46,675 nt of DNA from Nitrospira sp. (GTDB lineage Bacteria; Nitrospirota; Nitrospiria; Nitrospirales; Nitrospiraceae): NCBI GenBank assembly GCA_016788465.1, contig JAEURV010000004.1, positions 1 through 46,675 on the forward strand, written 5' to 3'. Of this stretch, positions 35,452-43,261 are shown one piece after another (the first letter of the stretch is position 1; every line of letters begins with the position of its first letter). A model generated the notes under the pieces. That model was not told the origin of the DNA. It searched no databases and saw only the letters and a list, made by a program, of their open reading frames with translations. A program made the position numbers and the translations under genes.

Positions 35452-35934
35452 AATGGTCAACCCTTGTTCGAGTTTTGCCAGTAAGGTCTTGGCTCGTACG
35501 GCATAATAAGAGTTTTGTCCTTCATGAAGTCTGATAATTGATGTAAAAAGATCTCGTGCAACATCCAGGTAGCCCTGGGTAAATGCAAGCTCCCCAGTAT
35601 GGAGAGCGCAGGCGGAGGTCATAGCCTCAACATCCACTGCAACTCGGCTGGTTGGAGTCGAAACCAGATGGGCAATTTGATTTGGCAAGGGCAGTATGAA
35701 CCCATCTTTTTCCTGGCCCAGCCGACCGGCCGATCGGAGTTGGTCTAAAATTGTTGTAGCTTTTGCCAAGTCTGATGTTGACTTACAGTCACCGTAGGCA
35801 GTCCACAAAGAGGTGAAACCACTATCTCTCGCTTCATTTACTTGAGGAGAAGGGGAAGTGGAACAGGCTGAGAAGAGGACGGCTGAACCAAGGAACCCAA
35901 TCACAATACCCAGTCGCATCGGCTTTGATTGCAT
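35434..35934 (-). CDS. Putative lipoprotein, TPR-like helical
   Basis: A 166-residue protein with signal and lipobox LFSAC at about 20-24. The rest is helical (LAKATTILDQLRSAGRLGQ, LDVARDLFTSIIRLHEGQNSYYAVRAKTLLAKLEQ), resembling TPR-like proteins, but I know no family. GGAGGGG lies about 7 bases before the ATG. It is convergent with glgA, overlapping its last codons, and follows the luxR gene on the same strand after 197 bp. Confidence 0.78.
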   Translation of the reverse strand: MQSKPMRLGIVIGFLGSAVLFSACSTSPSPQVNEARDSGFTSLWTAYGDCKSTSDLAKATTILDQLRSAGRLGQEKDGFILPLPNQIAHLVSTPTSRVAVDVEAMTSACALHTGELAFTQGYLDVARDLFTSIIRLHEGQNSYYAVRAKTLLAKLEQGLTISFNAR

Positions 35935-35978
35935 TGAACAACCCCTCCACTTATTACTTTTGATAGGCTTATCTGCAA

Positions 35979-36005
35979 ATTATGCGCCGTAAGGTAATTA
36001 GTCAA
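35979..36005 (-). promoter_or_regulatory. Candidate promoter for the minus-strand lipoprotein
   Basis: Minus strand: TTGACT at 36005-36000 and CATAAT at 35984-35979, spaced by 15 bases (a TAATTT offset by 2 gives 17). The surrounding 200 bp are AT-rich. Confidence 0.3.
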
Positions 36006-36131
36006 AAGACATTGTAAAAATTGATAAAACTAATCACGGATGCCTGGCTGAGCGTGTTAAATTCAACTCACTGTGCTGTTTATGAAACAGTCATGGGATG
36101 GTTGGAGGGTCAGATGCATTGGGAGGGGTAA

Positions 36132-36740
36132 TTAAGCATTGAATATTTGGACGAGGATACCGGTGCGTGTGGTGGAGTTCGTTTTGCGCATAATATGTTT
36201 AATGTGTTCCTTGACGGTTTGTTCGGTGATTTGCAGCGCGTTTGCAATTTCTTTATTTGTCCAGCCTTTTGCTAGGTGCTCCACCACGGATTGCTCCCGG
36301 TTCGTGAGCTGGAAACGTTCTCGAGCATGCTCTGCATTCAGATTCTGTTTACGTCCTAGTTCTTCCATAGTTACAACAAGCCTGGCTTGTTGAATCCCGC
36401 CTCGATCAGGCAAACCGAAGCCTCTTAGTAGGATTGGTTGATTTGGGTCACCTGTTACACGTTTGAGCTCAAACTGTTCCCAGTCTTTAGCTTCTGTCCG
36501 TATGTGGAGGGCCTTGATGATCTCTGCGCAGAGCTCAGTCAGGGCAGTAGGGAGTATTCCGCGTGCTGAAACAGCGGTTGCGCTCCCATGTTCAACGGCC
36601 GTGATCTTTTTGGCGAGCTCAGTAGCTTGTCGGTTCATATGGAGTAGTTGCATAGATGTCGAAAGCACTACGATCCCTGAGCCCGCCCGCTGATCGGCAA
36701 GCACGTCAGTTTGGTCGGTTCCTTTTGATGATTCGTTCAT
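36132..36740 (-). CDS. LuxR-type transcriptional regulator
   Basis: A 202-residue protein with an N-terminal PAS-like sensor part (about 22-125, GIVVLSTSMQLLHMNRQATELA, reminiscent of a PAS fold) and a C-terminal LuxR/GerE helix-turn-helix (about 140-202: FQLTNREQSVVEHLAKGWTNKEIANALQITEQTVKEHIKHIMRKT). There is no receiver domain, so control by phosphorylation is not expected; the PAS part may sense a ligand. It is divergent from a PilZ-like gene and lies just before a sugar/exopolysaccharide cluster, which it may control. Confidence 0.9.
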   Translation of the reverse strand: MNESSKGTDQTDVLADQRAGSGIVVLSTSMQLLHMNRQATELAKKITAVEHGSATAVSARGILPTALTELCAEIIKALHIRTEAKDWEQFELKRVTGDPNQPILLRGFGLPDRGGIQQARLVVTMEELGRKQNLNAEHARERFQLTNREQSVVEHLAKGWTNKEIANALQITEQTVKEHIKHIMRKTNSTTRTGILVQIFNA

Positions 36741-36801
36741 GATGGGTACGATATTGTTCTAAATGTGAAATGAGCAAGAGATTGTTTGCCTCTGAGCCCT
36801 A

Positions 36802-36814
36802 ATACTCCAAGTAT
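36802..36814. promoter_or_regulatory. Palindrome ATACT-CCA-AGTAT at the luxR start site
   Basis: Perfect 5-bp arms with a 3-base centre lie immediately downstream of the luxR -10 box, where a repressor would block the polymerase. This is a candidate operator, possibly for autoregulation, but the binding protein is unknown. Confidence 0.3.
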
Positions 36815-36820
36815 ACCGGA

Positions 36821-36849
36821 ATAGTACCTAACCCTTTCGAGGTAGTCAA
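36821..36849 (-). promoter_or_regulatory. Candidate sigma-70 promoter for the luxR gene
   Basis: Minus strand TTGACT (36849-36844), 17-base spacer, TACTAT (36826-36821). The start of transcription would be about 36814. Confidence 0.5.
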
Positions 36850-37044
36850 CATATACCTTTGAGAAAGCAGCCTACAGGATCGGTATTGTTAGTCTGGACC
36901 TCCGTGCATAGTATTTCCGAGTTGACTTGGAATGAATGACCGAAATAGTTGGGGCAATCGAGAGGGGCAGATTGGATTACTATTGTGGGTTAAGTTAAGA
37001 AGGGCTAGGTCAAGGAAGCACAGGGAAATCCAGGAAAGGATGTT

Positions 37045-37416
37045 GTGGTAGGCATGGAAGGATATGAGGTGAGGGTAATGGAGTGGGAGTGGCCAATTCA
37101 GGATAGTCACGAAAGCCATCGGGAGAGAGCTGCCTTGTTGAGGCCAATACTGTACGAAATTATGGCTCAAGAGGGTGGAGGTAGCAGTCTTGTCCATGAG
37201 GGGAGGGCGCTTTCTTTGAACATCAGTAATGGGGGCATGTTGATTCTTATGGATCAAGCTCCAAGAGTTGAGCAAGTCCTGAAGGTCTACGTGCCAACGC
37301 CTGTCGCTATTGCGGAGACCCCAACACTTGCTGAAGTTCGTTGGACCAGAATGCTTCCCTTTGGAAAGTCGATCAGTTGCGCCGCTCATTTTGTCGGGGT
37401 TAAGTTCATGTTCTAG
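37045..37416 (+). CDS. PilZ-like domain protein
   Basis: A 123-residue protein whose second half fits a PilZ domain: RALSLNISNGGMLILMD (N59-x-S61-x-x-G64, the (D/N)xSxxG motif of c-di-GMP binding), then VLKVYVP and AEVRWTRMLPF...FVGVKFMF. The usual RxxxR upstream motif is not obvious, so ligand binding is uncertain. The start is GTG 37045 with AGGAAAGGA just upstream; ATG 37054 is an alternative. PilZ proteins often control exopolysaccharide export, and this one is beside such a cluster. Confidence 0.75.
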   Translation: MVGMEGYEVRVMEWEWPIQDSHESHRERAALLRPILYEIMAQEGGGSSLVHEGRALSLNISNGGMLILMDQAPRVEQVLKVYVPTPVAIAETPTLAEVRWTRMLPFGKSISCAAHFVGVKFMF

Positions 37417-37587
37417 CTACTGCCGTTCTGAAAATGGGAGTTATGTCAAATTGCTTGACCGGGTTTGTCGCATTCATCGATTTAGTATTGATCGTTGAAT
37501 GCGTGGGCTCGTGCTAGCATAAAACGAACTCGCTTCTTACAGTTTGCTCTCTAGGGATAGCTTGGTTTTGCTGGATCCTAGGAGTTT

Positions 37588-37782
37588 ATGAGCGTTTCTT
37601 CATTGACTTATGATCCGCTCACGACTCTGACTCTTGTGGCGGTGCCGTTTCGGTGCAGTATTGCTAACTTTATGATTCATAAAGCGGTTAGTGGTTTTTT
37701 GAATTCCTTGTGCTTGCCTGATGGGCGTAAGACCATTTTTTTGAACTCGACTATTGGGAGATGTGAAGCTATATATGTATGA
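37588..37782 (+). CDS. Small hypothetical ORF, doubtful
   Basis: A 64-codon frame starting MSVSSLTYDPLTTLTLVAVPF, with TAGGAG 4-5 bases before the ATG and a candidate promoter about 70 bases upstream. No family is recognised. The composition (many hydrophobic residues near the start, few Lys) is not decisive. It could be a leader peptide or chance. Confidence 0.25.
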   Translation: MSVSSLTYDPLTTLTLVAVPFRCSIANFMIHKAVSGFLNSLCLPDGRKTIFLNSTIGRCEAIYV

Positions 37783-37829
37783 CAGAGGATATAGGGCGTA
37801 AGTTAGGGGAGGATACTGGTATGCACTGA

Positions 37830-37879
37830 ACGCAAATCCGAATCACGCCTAGTTTAGTTGAGCTGCGGATTCGGTGCGT
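37830..37879 (+). repeat. Bulged 12-bp hairpin in the sugar-cluster leader
   Basis: ACGCA-AAT-CCGAATC (37830-37844) pairs with GATTCGGTGCGT (37868-37879): 5 + 7 bp with a 3-base bulge. Three further pairs, CGC with GCG, extend the stem inward. AAAATGGTTTTC follows, giving a short T-run. It could be a terminator of an upstream short transcript or part of an attenuator. Confidence 0.55.
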
Positions 37880-37892
37880 AAAATGGTTTTCT

Positions 37893-37917
37893 TCCCTTGA
37901 ATTGGCTGATCAAGGGA
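37893..37917 (+). repeat. 8-bp perfect hairpin in the sugar-cluster leader
   Basis: TCCCTTGA (37893-37900) pairs with TCAAGGGA (37910-37917) across a 9-base loop. There is no T-run on either strand, so it is not a simple terminator. It lies 13 bases after the bulged hairpin. Confidence 0.55.
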
Positions 37918-38181
37918 GCCATGCATTCTCAGTCAAGGTCGTCACTGCTCCTTACCGTTCCAGAGGTGCCTGTCCGTTTGAATTGGTCTGATGGGATACG
38001 TAGTCGACTGCTAATTCATGATCGATATGGTTTAGAAGGTGGTCACATGGCTCCCTGTATCTCAGTCTAGATCTGGACATCTTTCACTTGCCAACTTGGG
38101 CTGAAATGGATTCTCAAATAGAATGGAAATGCGCTAGGACATCACTCTACGTATTGCGTTGGAGATGAGGAGGGGAGAAAC

Positions 38182-38955
38182 GTGAAGGCTGTCATACTTG
38201 CTGGTGGAATGGGGACCCGCCTTTCTGAAGAGACCGCTTTGCGACCGAAACCGATGGTGGAGGTCGGTGGAAAACCTATTCTGTGGCATATTATGAAGAT
38301 CTATGCCGCCCATGGCATAAAGGAATTTGTAATCGCCCTTGGGTACAAAGGGGAAATGATCAAAGAATATTTTTTGAACTTTTATGCCTTCAATAAAGAT
38401 ATTTCGGTTGACCTTGAGAGTGGGAAAACAACGATTCACGACGGGAAGCGGCATGAGGATTGGATCGTTCATCTTGTCGACACCGGCCTTCATACTCAAA
38501 CCGGTGGTCGGCTTCGCCAGCTCAAGAAATGGCTTGGCAAAGACGAAAGCTTTCTCTTTACCTATGGTGACGGTGTTTCGGACGTTGATATTCAAGCCAC
38601 CATCAAGTTTCATAAATCCCACGGTAAGCTAGCTACTGTGACGTCGGTTTTACCTCCGGCAAGATTCGGGCGGTTGGTATTCGATCAGGATCACATCATC
38701 GGTTTCAAGGAAAAACCGCACGGAGACGAAGGCTGGATTAATGGAGGGTTCTATGTTCTTGAGCCTCAGGTGCTCGACTATATCAAGGATGATAATACTG
38801 TTTGGGAACGGGAGCCGATCGAGCAGCTTACGAAGGATAATGAATTGATGGGCTACCGGCATGATCGATTTTGGTCTTGTATGGATACCCTACGCGAAAA
38901 AAACTATTTAGAGGAGCTTTGGCAGTCGTCACAGGCCCCTTGGAAGGTGTGGTAG
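38182..38955 (+). CDS. rfbF: Glucose-1-phosphate cytidylyltransferase
   Basis: A 257-residue nucleotidyltransferase that makes CDP-glucose from CTP and glucose-1-phosphate, the entry to CDP-sugar pathways. The N-terminal motif VILAGGMGTRLSEETALRPKPMVEVGGKP is that of RfbF; FTYGDGVSDVDI, NGGFYVLEP and FWSCMDTLREKN follow. The start is GTG with GAGGAGGGG. It heads the sugar cluster, but the usual partner, CDP-glucose 4,6-dehydratase (RfbG), is not clearly present; the SDR gene that follows may fill that step. Confidence 0.95.
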   Translation: MKAVILAGGMGTRLSEETALRPKPMVEVGGKPILWHIMKIYAAHGIKEFVIALGYKGEMIKEYFLNFYAFNKDISVDLESGKTTIHDGKRHEDWIVHLVDTGLHTQTGGRLRQLKKWLGKDESFLFTYGDGVSDVDIQATIKFHKSHGKLATVTSVLPPARFGRLVFDQDHIIGFKEKPHGDEGWINGGFYVLEPQVLDYIKDDNTVWEREPIEQLTKDNELMGYRHDRFWSCMDTLREKNYLEELWQSSQAPWKVW

Positions 38956-38989
38956 GAGGAGTTTGCTAGGTATGCGGTAAGTTTTTGAC

Positions 38990-39037
38990 TTGCAAGTGGT
39001 ATATTCCTACGGATGTCCACAGAAATAACACTTGCAA
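38990..39037. repeat. 9-bp inverted repeat between rfbF and the SDR gene
   Basis: TTGCAAGTG (38990-38998) and CACTTGCAA (39029-39037) are perfect inverse copies 30 bases apart. The left copy is within a perfect 10-bp palindrome (ACTTGCAAGT). This spacing suits a dimeric regulator binding two half-sites or an RNA stem. Confidence 0.4.
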
Positions 39038-39076
39038 ACTTTCAAGCTTAGTTAATATTCACACCGAGGAATGAAT

Positions 39077-40135
39077 ATGCGAATCTTGATCACTGGGAAC
39101 ATGGGCTATGTTGGCCCATTGGTGTTACGTCGGTTGCGGGAATCACATCCTGAGGCCGTGTTGATTGGATACGATATCGGCTACTTTGCGCACTGTTTGA
39201 CTGGTTCATCACGATTTCCTGAAAGTCGAGCCGACGAGCAGTATTTTGGGGATATCCGTCAGGTGCCTGAAAAGGTTCTCCAGGGAATCGATGCGATTGT
39301 GCATCTCTGCGCCATCTCGAATGATCCGATGGGAGCCATTTATGAGGATGTGACTCTTGCTATCAACCATCGTGCCAGTATCGAGCTTGCCGTCAAAGCA
39401 AAACGAGCAGGTGTGAAAGCATTCGTATTTGCATCGAGTTGCAGTGTGTACGGATTTGCAGAGGGCGGCCCTCGTCGGGAGGAAGATGCGCTGAATCCTC
39501 TCACGGCTTACGCGAAGTCAAAAGTCGGAACGGAACAAGATCTGGCGTCGCTTGCATCGGAGGCATTTACGGTAACCTGTCTCCGGTTTGCAACAGCATG
39601 TGGGATGAGCGACCGGTTGCGGTTGGATCTCGTGCTGAATGATTTTGTGGCTGGCGCATTGGTGTCTAAACGGATCAATATTCTTAGTGACGGGACTCCA
39701 TGGCGTCCATTGATTCACGTGCGAGATATGGCGAGAGCCATTGATTGGGCAGTGCGGAGAGATCGTCATGATGGTGGGACATTTCTGACGATCAATGTGG
39801 GAAGCGATGCGTGGAATTATCAGGTGAAGGATTTGGCCAAAGCGGTTGCTCAATTTGTCCCAGATGTAGAGATTTCTATCAATAGAGATGCTCAGCCTGA
39901 TAAACGATCCTACCGAGTAAACTTCGACAAATTTTCTAAGTTGGCGCAGGGATTTCTTCCTGTCGTTGATCTTCAGAGTGCTGTAAAGGATCTTCGTGAC
40001 GGACTTTTGTCCATGAAATTTCACGATCCCGAGTTTCGGACGGGTGAGTTGATACGCTTGGTCACATTGAAGCGGCTGAGAGAGGGAGGGCATTTGACAG
40101 ATCAACTCGCATGGAAAGAACAGGCCAGTCAATGA
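39077..40135 (+). CDS. NAD-dependent epimerase/dehydratase (SDR)
   Basis: A 352-residue extended SDR. The Rossmann motif is GNMGYVG near residue 8, and the catalytic YxxxK is YAKSK (in NPLTAYAKSKVGTEQ), with SSCSVYG as the Ser/Thr site. Such enzymes act as 4-epimerases or 4,6-dehydratases on nucleotide sugars. ATG 39077 is preferred because the AGGA before it is 6 bases away; an ATG two codons upstream abuts it. Between rfbF and a C-methyltransferase, it probably acts on the CDP-sugar, but the exact reaction cannot be read. Confidence 0.88.
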   Translation: MRILITGNMGYVGPLVLRRLRESHPEAVLIGYDIGYFAHCLTGSSRFPESRADEQYFGDIRQVPEKVLQGIDAIVHLCAISNDPMGAIYEDVTLAINHRASIELAVKAKRAGVKAFVFASSCSVYGFAEGGPRREEDALNPLTAYAKSKVGTEQDLASLASEAFTVTCLRFATACGMSDRLRLDLVLNDFVAGALVSKRINILSDGTPWRPLIHVRDMARAIDWAVRRDRHDGGTFLTINVGSDAWNYQVKDLAKAVAQFVPDVEISINRDAQPDKRSYRVNFDKFSKLAQGFLPVVDLQSAVKDLRDGLLSMKFHDPEFRTGELIRLVTLKRLREGGHLTDQLAWKEQASQ

Positions 40136-40181
40136 GACCTCGGCGTTGCAATACTTTTAAAGTATGGAAGGAGATCTCGGC

Positions 40182-41417
40182 ATGAAGCCATCGGCGTGTC
40201 GCTCATGCGGAGCAAGTCTTGAACGCACATTCGTTGATCTGGGTATGTCTCCACTGGCAAATTCTTATATCAAGCCAGGGCAAACGAATCGAATGGAGCC
40301 TTTCTATCCCTTACATGTGTATGTCTGCGAGGCGTGCCTGCTGGTTCAGTTGGAGCAGTTTTCGACTCCGCAGGATATTTTCTCAGACTATGCATATTTT
40401 TCATCATTTTCTGATTCATGGCTTGCCCATGCCCGGGCGTATGTTGACATGATTGTCCGTCGTTTCGGATTTGATCGGAACTCGAGAGTCGTGGAGATCG
40501 CCAGCAATGATGGCTATCTACTTAAAAACTTTGTAGCTCGTGGCATTCCGGTGCTCGGGGTGGAGCCTGCGGCGAATGTGGCCGAGGTCGCGAGGGGAGA
40601 AGGGGTCAATACCAGGGTGGCATTTTTTGGCGAGAAGACGGCGCGTGGGTTAACTGATGAGGGATGGGCCGCTGATTTGATTATTGGAAACAACGTACTG
40701 GCTCATGTTCCAGATTTGAACGATTTTGTGAGCGGACTTAAGGTGCTATTAAAGCCAGCAGGCGTTATTACTATGGAATTCCCTCACTTGTTGCAGCTTG
40801 TGGAGCAGAATCAGTTTGATACGATCTATCATGAGCATTTCTCTTATTTTTCTTTCATCGCGGTTGAGCGGGTGTTTGCCCGCCATGGAATGAAACTGTT
40901 TGACGTGGAGGAGTTGCAAACTCATGGAGGTTCCCTGCGGATCTATGTATGCCATGATGGAGATACAGCCAAGCCAGTTGAGACACGGGCAAAGGAACTG
41001 AAGTCACGAGAGGAAACGATCGGATTTGGTGATCTCAGCCACTACCTTTCGTTTGGTCCCCGCGTTGAAGAGACAAAGAGAAAGTTGCTGACTTTTCTTA
41101 TTGCTGCTAAGGAGGAGGGGAAACGGGTCGTAGGCTATGGAGCTCCAGCAAAAGGGAACACGTTACTGAATTATTGTGGTATTCGAACTGACTTTATCGA
41201 CTACACCGTTGATCGGAGCCCTCATAAGCAGGGCCATTTTCTTCCTGGTGTGCATATTCCGATCTATGAACCTGAACGGGTGCGTGCTACGCGGCCGGAC
41301 TATCTTCTGATTCTACCCTGGAATATTCGAGAAGAGGTCATGCATCAGATGAACTATATTCGTGAGTGGGGTGGGAAATTCGTCGTTCCGATTCCTGAGG
41401 TACGCGTGTATCCATGA
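40182..41417 (+). CDS. Sugar C-methyltransferase-type SAM methyltransferase
   Basis: A 411-residue protein with the three-part plan of deoxysugar C-methyltransferases (NovU/TylC3 type): an N-terminal zinc-binding part (CRSCGASLERTFVDLGMSPLANSY, and C-x2-C in YVCEACLLVQLE), a Rossmann SAM domain (VVEIASNDGYLLKNF, about 85-200) and a C-terminal NAD-like domain (GKRVVGYGAPAKGNTLLNYCGI). These enzymes add a methyl group to C3 or C5 of 4-keto sugars. ATG 40182 is preferred because AAGGAG lies 8 bases upstream. It overlaps the next gene by 4 bp. Confidence 0.9.
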   Translation: MKPSACRSCGASLERTFVDLGMSPLANSYIKPGQTNRMEPFYPLHVYVCEACLLVQLEQFSTPQDIFSDYAYFSSFSDSWLAHARAYVDMIVRRFGFDRNSRVVEIASNDGYLLKNFVARGIPVLGVEPAANVAEVARGEGVNTRVAFFGEKTARGLTDEGWAADLIIGNNVLAHVPDLNDFVSGLKVLLKPAGVITMEFPHLLQLVEQNQFDTIYHEHFSYFSFIAVERVFARHGMKLFDVEELQTHGGSLRIYVCHDGDTAKPVETRAKELKSREETIGFGDLSHYLSFGPRVEETKRKLLTFLIAAKEEGKRVVGYGAPAKGNTLLNYCGIRTDFIDYTVDRSPHKQGHFLPGVHIPIYEPERVRATRPDYLLILPWNIREEVMHQMNYIREWGGKFVVPIPEVRVYP

Positions 41418-41950
41418 TCTTTACCGAGGCTGCTCTCAAAGGTGCGTTTGTCATCGATCCTGAACCTGCATCTGATGATAGGGGAATCTTTGCGAGGGTG
41501 TGGTGCGAAAAAGAGTTTGCGGCGCATGGCCTTTCATCTCATTGGGTTCAATCGAGTATTTCCCTGAGCCGTCGAAAAGGGACTCTGCGAGGAATGCACT
41601 ACCAGGTTGCTCCAAATGAGGAAGTGAAATTGGTCCGCTGTATTGCAGGTGCGATCTATGATGTCATTGTGGACTTGCGACCAACCTCACCGACTTATGG
41701 GCGGCATGTTGGGTTGATGTTGACGGCGGAGAATCGTCGCTCGTTGTATATTCCAAAACAGTTTGCACATGGGTTTCTCACACTGCAAGACAACTCCGAA
41801 GTCTCTTACCACATGTCGGAGTTCTATGTGCCTTCGAGTGCCCGCGGTATTCGTTGGGATGATTCGCAATTGGGTATTGAGTGGCCTGAGCCTGTTGTGA
41901 TCGTGGCGGAAAAGGATCTCTCATGGCCGCAATTCAGGTTGAACGGGTGA
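41414..41950 (+). CDS. rfbC: dTDP-4-dehydrorhamnose 3,5-epimerase-like protein
   Basis: A 178-residue cupin-fold epimerase. The signature is SISLSRRKGTLRGMHYQ with catalytic His in GMHYQ, then VRCIAGAIYDVIVDLRPTSPTYG and IPKQFAHGFLTLQDNSEVSYHMSEFY. The family epimerises C3 and C5 of 4-keto-6-deoxy sugars. Its rmlA/B/D partners are not in the window, so here it may act on a CDP-linked 4-keto sugar; the gene name is a family label. The start overlaps the methyltransferase stop (ATGA). Confidence 0.85.
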   Translation: MIFTEAALKGAFVIDPEPASDDRGIFARVWCEKEFAAHGLSSHWVQSSISLSRRKGTLRGMHYQVAPNEEVKLVRCIAGAIYDVIVDLRPTSPTYGRHVGLMLTAENRRSLYIPKQFAHGFLTLQDNSEVSYHMSEFYVPSSARGIRWDDSQLGIEWPEPVVIVAEKDLSWPQFRLNG

Positions 41951-41956
41951 TGTGAC

Positions 41957-43249
41957 GTGGAAACCGATTGTTCGATGCTTGAATTGATGGAGGAGCTCTA
42001 CCCAATTTGCCGCAGTATTACCGGTGAGGGAGTTCGAGAAACGCTTAAGATAATTCAAACGCGTATTCCGCTTGAAGTGCGAGAAGTTCCTAGCGGAACA
42101 AAAGTTTTTGATTGGACGGTTCCCCTAGAGTGGAATGTATCCGATGCTTACGTGATGAATCGGGCGGGAAAGCGAGTCATCGATTTTCAGTCGCATAACT
42201 TGCACTTGATGAGCTACAGCGTGCCGGTTCGAAAAACAATGAGCCTAGAAGAGTTGCGCCCGCATCTGTTTAGCCTTCCGGCTCACCCTGAGTGGATTCC
42301 ATATCGAACGTCCTATTACAAAGAAAACTGGGGCTTCTGCATTCGGCATGCTGATCTCCAACGGCTTTCTGATGAGGAATACGACGTCGTCATTGATTCG
42401 ACGCTTCAGGCTGGCTCACTGACCTATGGCGAGCTCTATTTGCCAGGAAAAGTTTCTGATGAGGTTCTTGTGTCTTGCCATGTCTGCCATCCGTCTCTAT
42501 GTAATGACAATTTGTCGGGTATTGCGGTGGCTGTGATGCTAGCGGAAACAATGGCTGCTCGATCAAGAAGATATTCATTCCGTTTTCTCTTTATTCCAGG
42601 AACCATTGGATCGATTACCTGGCTGGCTCAGAATGAGCAGAGGGTACCTCATATTCGGTATGGGCTCGTCCTAACTGGAGTGGGCGATGCTGGAAGTGTT
42701 ACCTATAAGAAGAGTCGCGAGGGCAATGCGGAAATAGACCGGGCGATGGCGCACGTGTTGAGATATTCTGGTGAAGCGCATTCTATCATCGACTTTTTTC
42801 CGTACGGGTATGATGAGCGGCAGTACTGCTCCCCCGGCTTTAACTTGCCGGTCGGATGTTTCATGCGGACACCACATGGCCAATATCCGGAGTATCATTC
42901 TTCTGCAGATAATATGGACCTGATACGATCAGAATCTCTTGTGCGTTCGTACGCGCAGTGCCTACAGGCATTTGAATTGCTCGAAGGGAATCGGGTGTAT
43001 GTGAATCAAAACCAAAAATGCGAGCCGCAATTGGGGAAGCGGGGGTTGTATCGTGCTGTTGCAGGGCAGCAAGAAAATCAGTCCAGAGAGCTCGCACTTC
43101 TCTGGGTGTTGAATTTATCCGATGGACGGCACACGCTGCTTGATATCGCAGAGCGTGCGGATCTTCCATTCGGCCAGATTCAATCGGCAGCTGATGCTTT
43201 GGGTGAGGCCGGACTGTTGAAGGAATGTCGGAGGCCGGAAAAAGCCTAA
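41957..43249 (+). CDS. DUF4910 (aminopeptidase-like) protein
   Basis: A 430-residue protein of the DUF4910/M28-like aminopeptidase group. Parts: an N-terminal segment with LYPICRSITGEGVRETL; a metal-site stretch SCHVCHPSLCNDNLSGIAVAV (H175, H178, D184); RFLFIPGTIGSITWL; and a C-terminal winged-helix-like end (LLWVLNLSDGRHTLLDIAERADLPFGQIQSAADAL). The group is found inside many polysaccharide clusters, with unknown substrate. The start is GTG 41957, 6 bp after rfbC; an ATG six codons on is an alternative. It is not known to act on sugar intermediates. Confidence 0.85.
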   Translation: METDCSMLELMEELYPICRSITGEGVRETLKIIQTRIPLEVREVPSGTKVFDWTVPLEWNVSDAYVMNRAGKRVIDFQSHNLHLMSYSVPVRKTMSLEELRPHLFSLPAHPEWIPYRTSYYKENWGFCIRHADLQRLSDEEYDVVIDSTLQAGSLTYGELYLPGKVSDEVLVSCHVCHPSLCNDNLSGIAVAVMLAETMAARSRRYSFRFLFIPGTIGSITWLAQNEQRVPHIRYGLVLTGVGDAGSVTYKKSREGNAEIDRAMAHVLRYSGEAHSIIDFFPYGYDERQYCSPGFNLPVGCFMRTPHGQYPEYHSSADNMDLIRSESLVRSYAQCLQAFELLEGNRVYVNQNQKCEPQLGKRGLYRAVAGQQENQSRELALLWVLNLSDGRHTLLDIAERADLPFGQIQSAADALGEAGLLKECRRPEKA

Positions 43250-43261
43250 AGGAGAGCAACT

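Larger units (their letters stand above)
36741..37044. other. Divergent intergenic region between luxR and PilZ-like genes
   Basis: This 304-bp AT-rich gap holds a good minus-strand promoter for luxR and a short palindrome on its start site. On the plus strand TTGACT near 36925 with AATAGT 16 bases later is a weaker candidate for the PilZ-like gene. No credible gene is present. Confidence 0.5.
37417..38181. other. 765-bp gap in front of the sugar cluster
   Basis: No gene here is convincing. Contents: a possible promoter (TTGAAT and CATAAA 17 bases apart, 37495-37525 region), a 64-codon open frame at 37588 with AGGAG upstream, two strong hairpins at 37830-37879 and 37893-37917, and a 49-codon open frame from 37921. 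The run ends in GAGGAGGGG before the rfbF GTG start. It may be a long regulatory leader. Confidence 0.5.

Noticed and set aside
36889-37389. 166-codon open frame on the minus strand opposite the PilZ-like gene
   Set aside because: It is the antisense of a frame with a recognisable PilZ pattern and encodes nothing familiar.
37893-37917. Intrinsic terminator at the 8-bp hairpin
   Set aside because: No T-run follows on either strand, so it is listed only as a hairpin.
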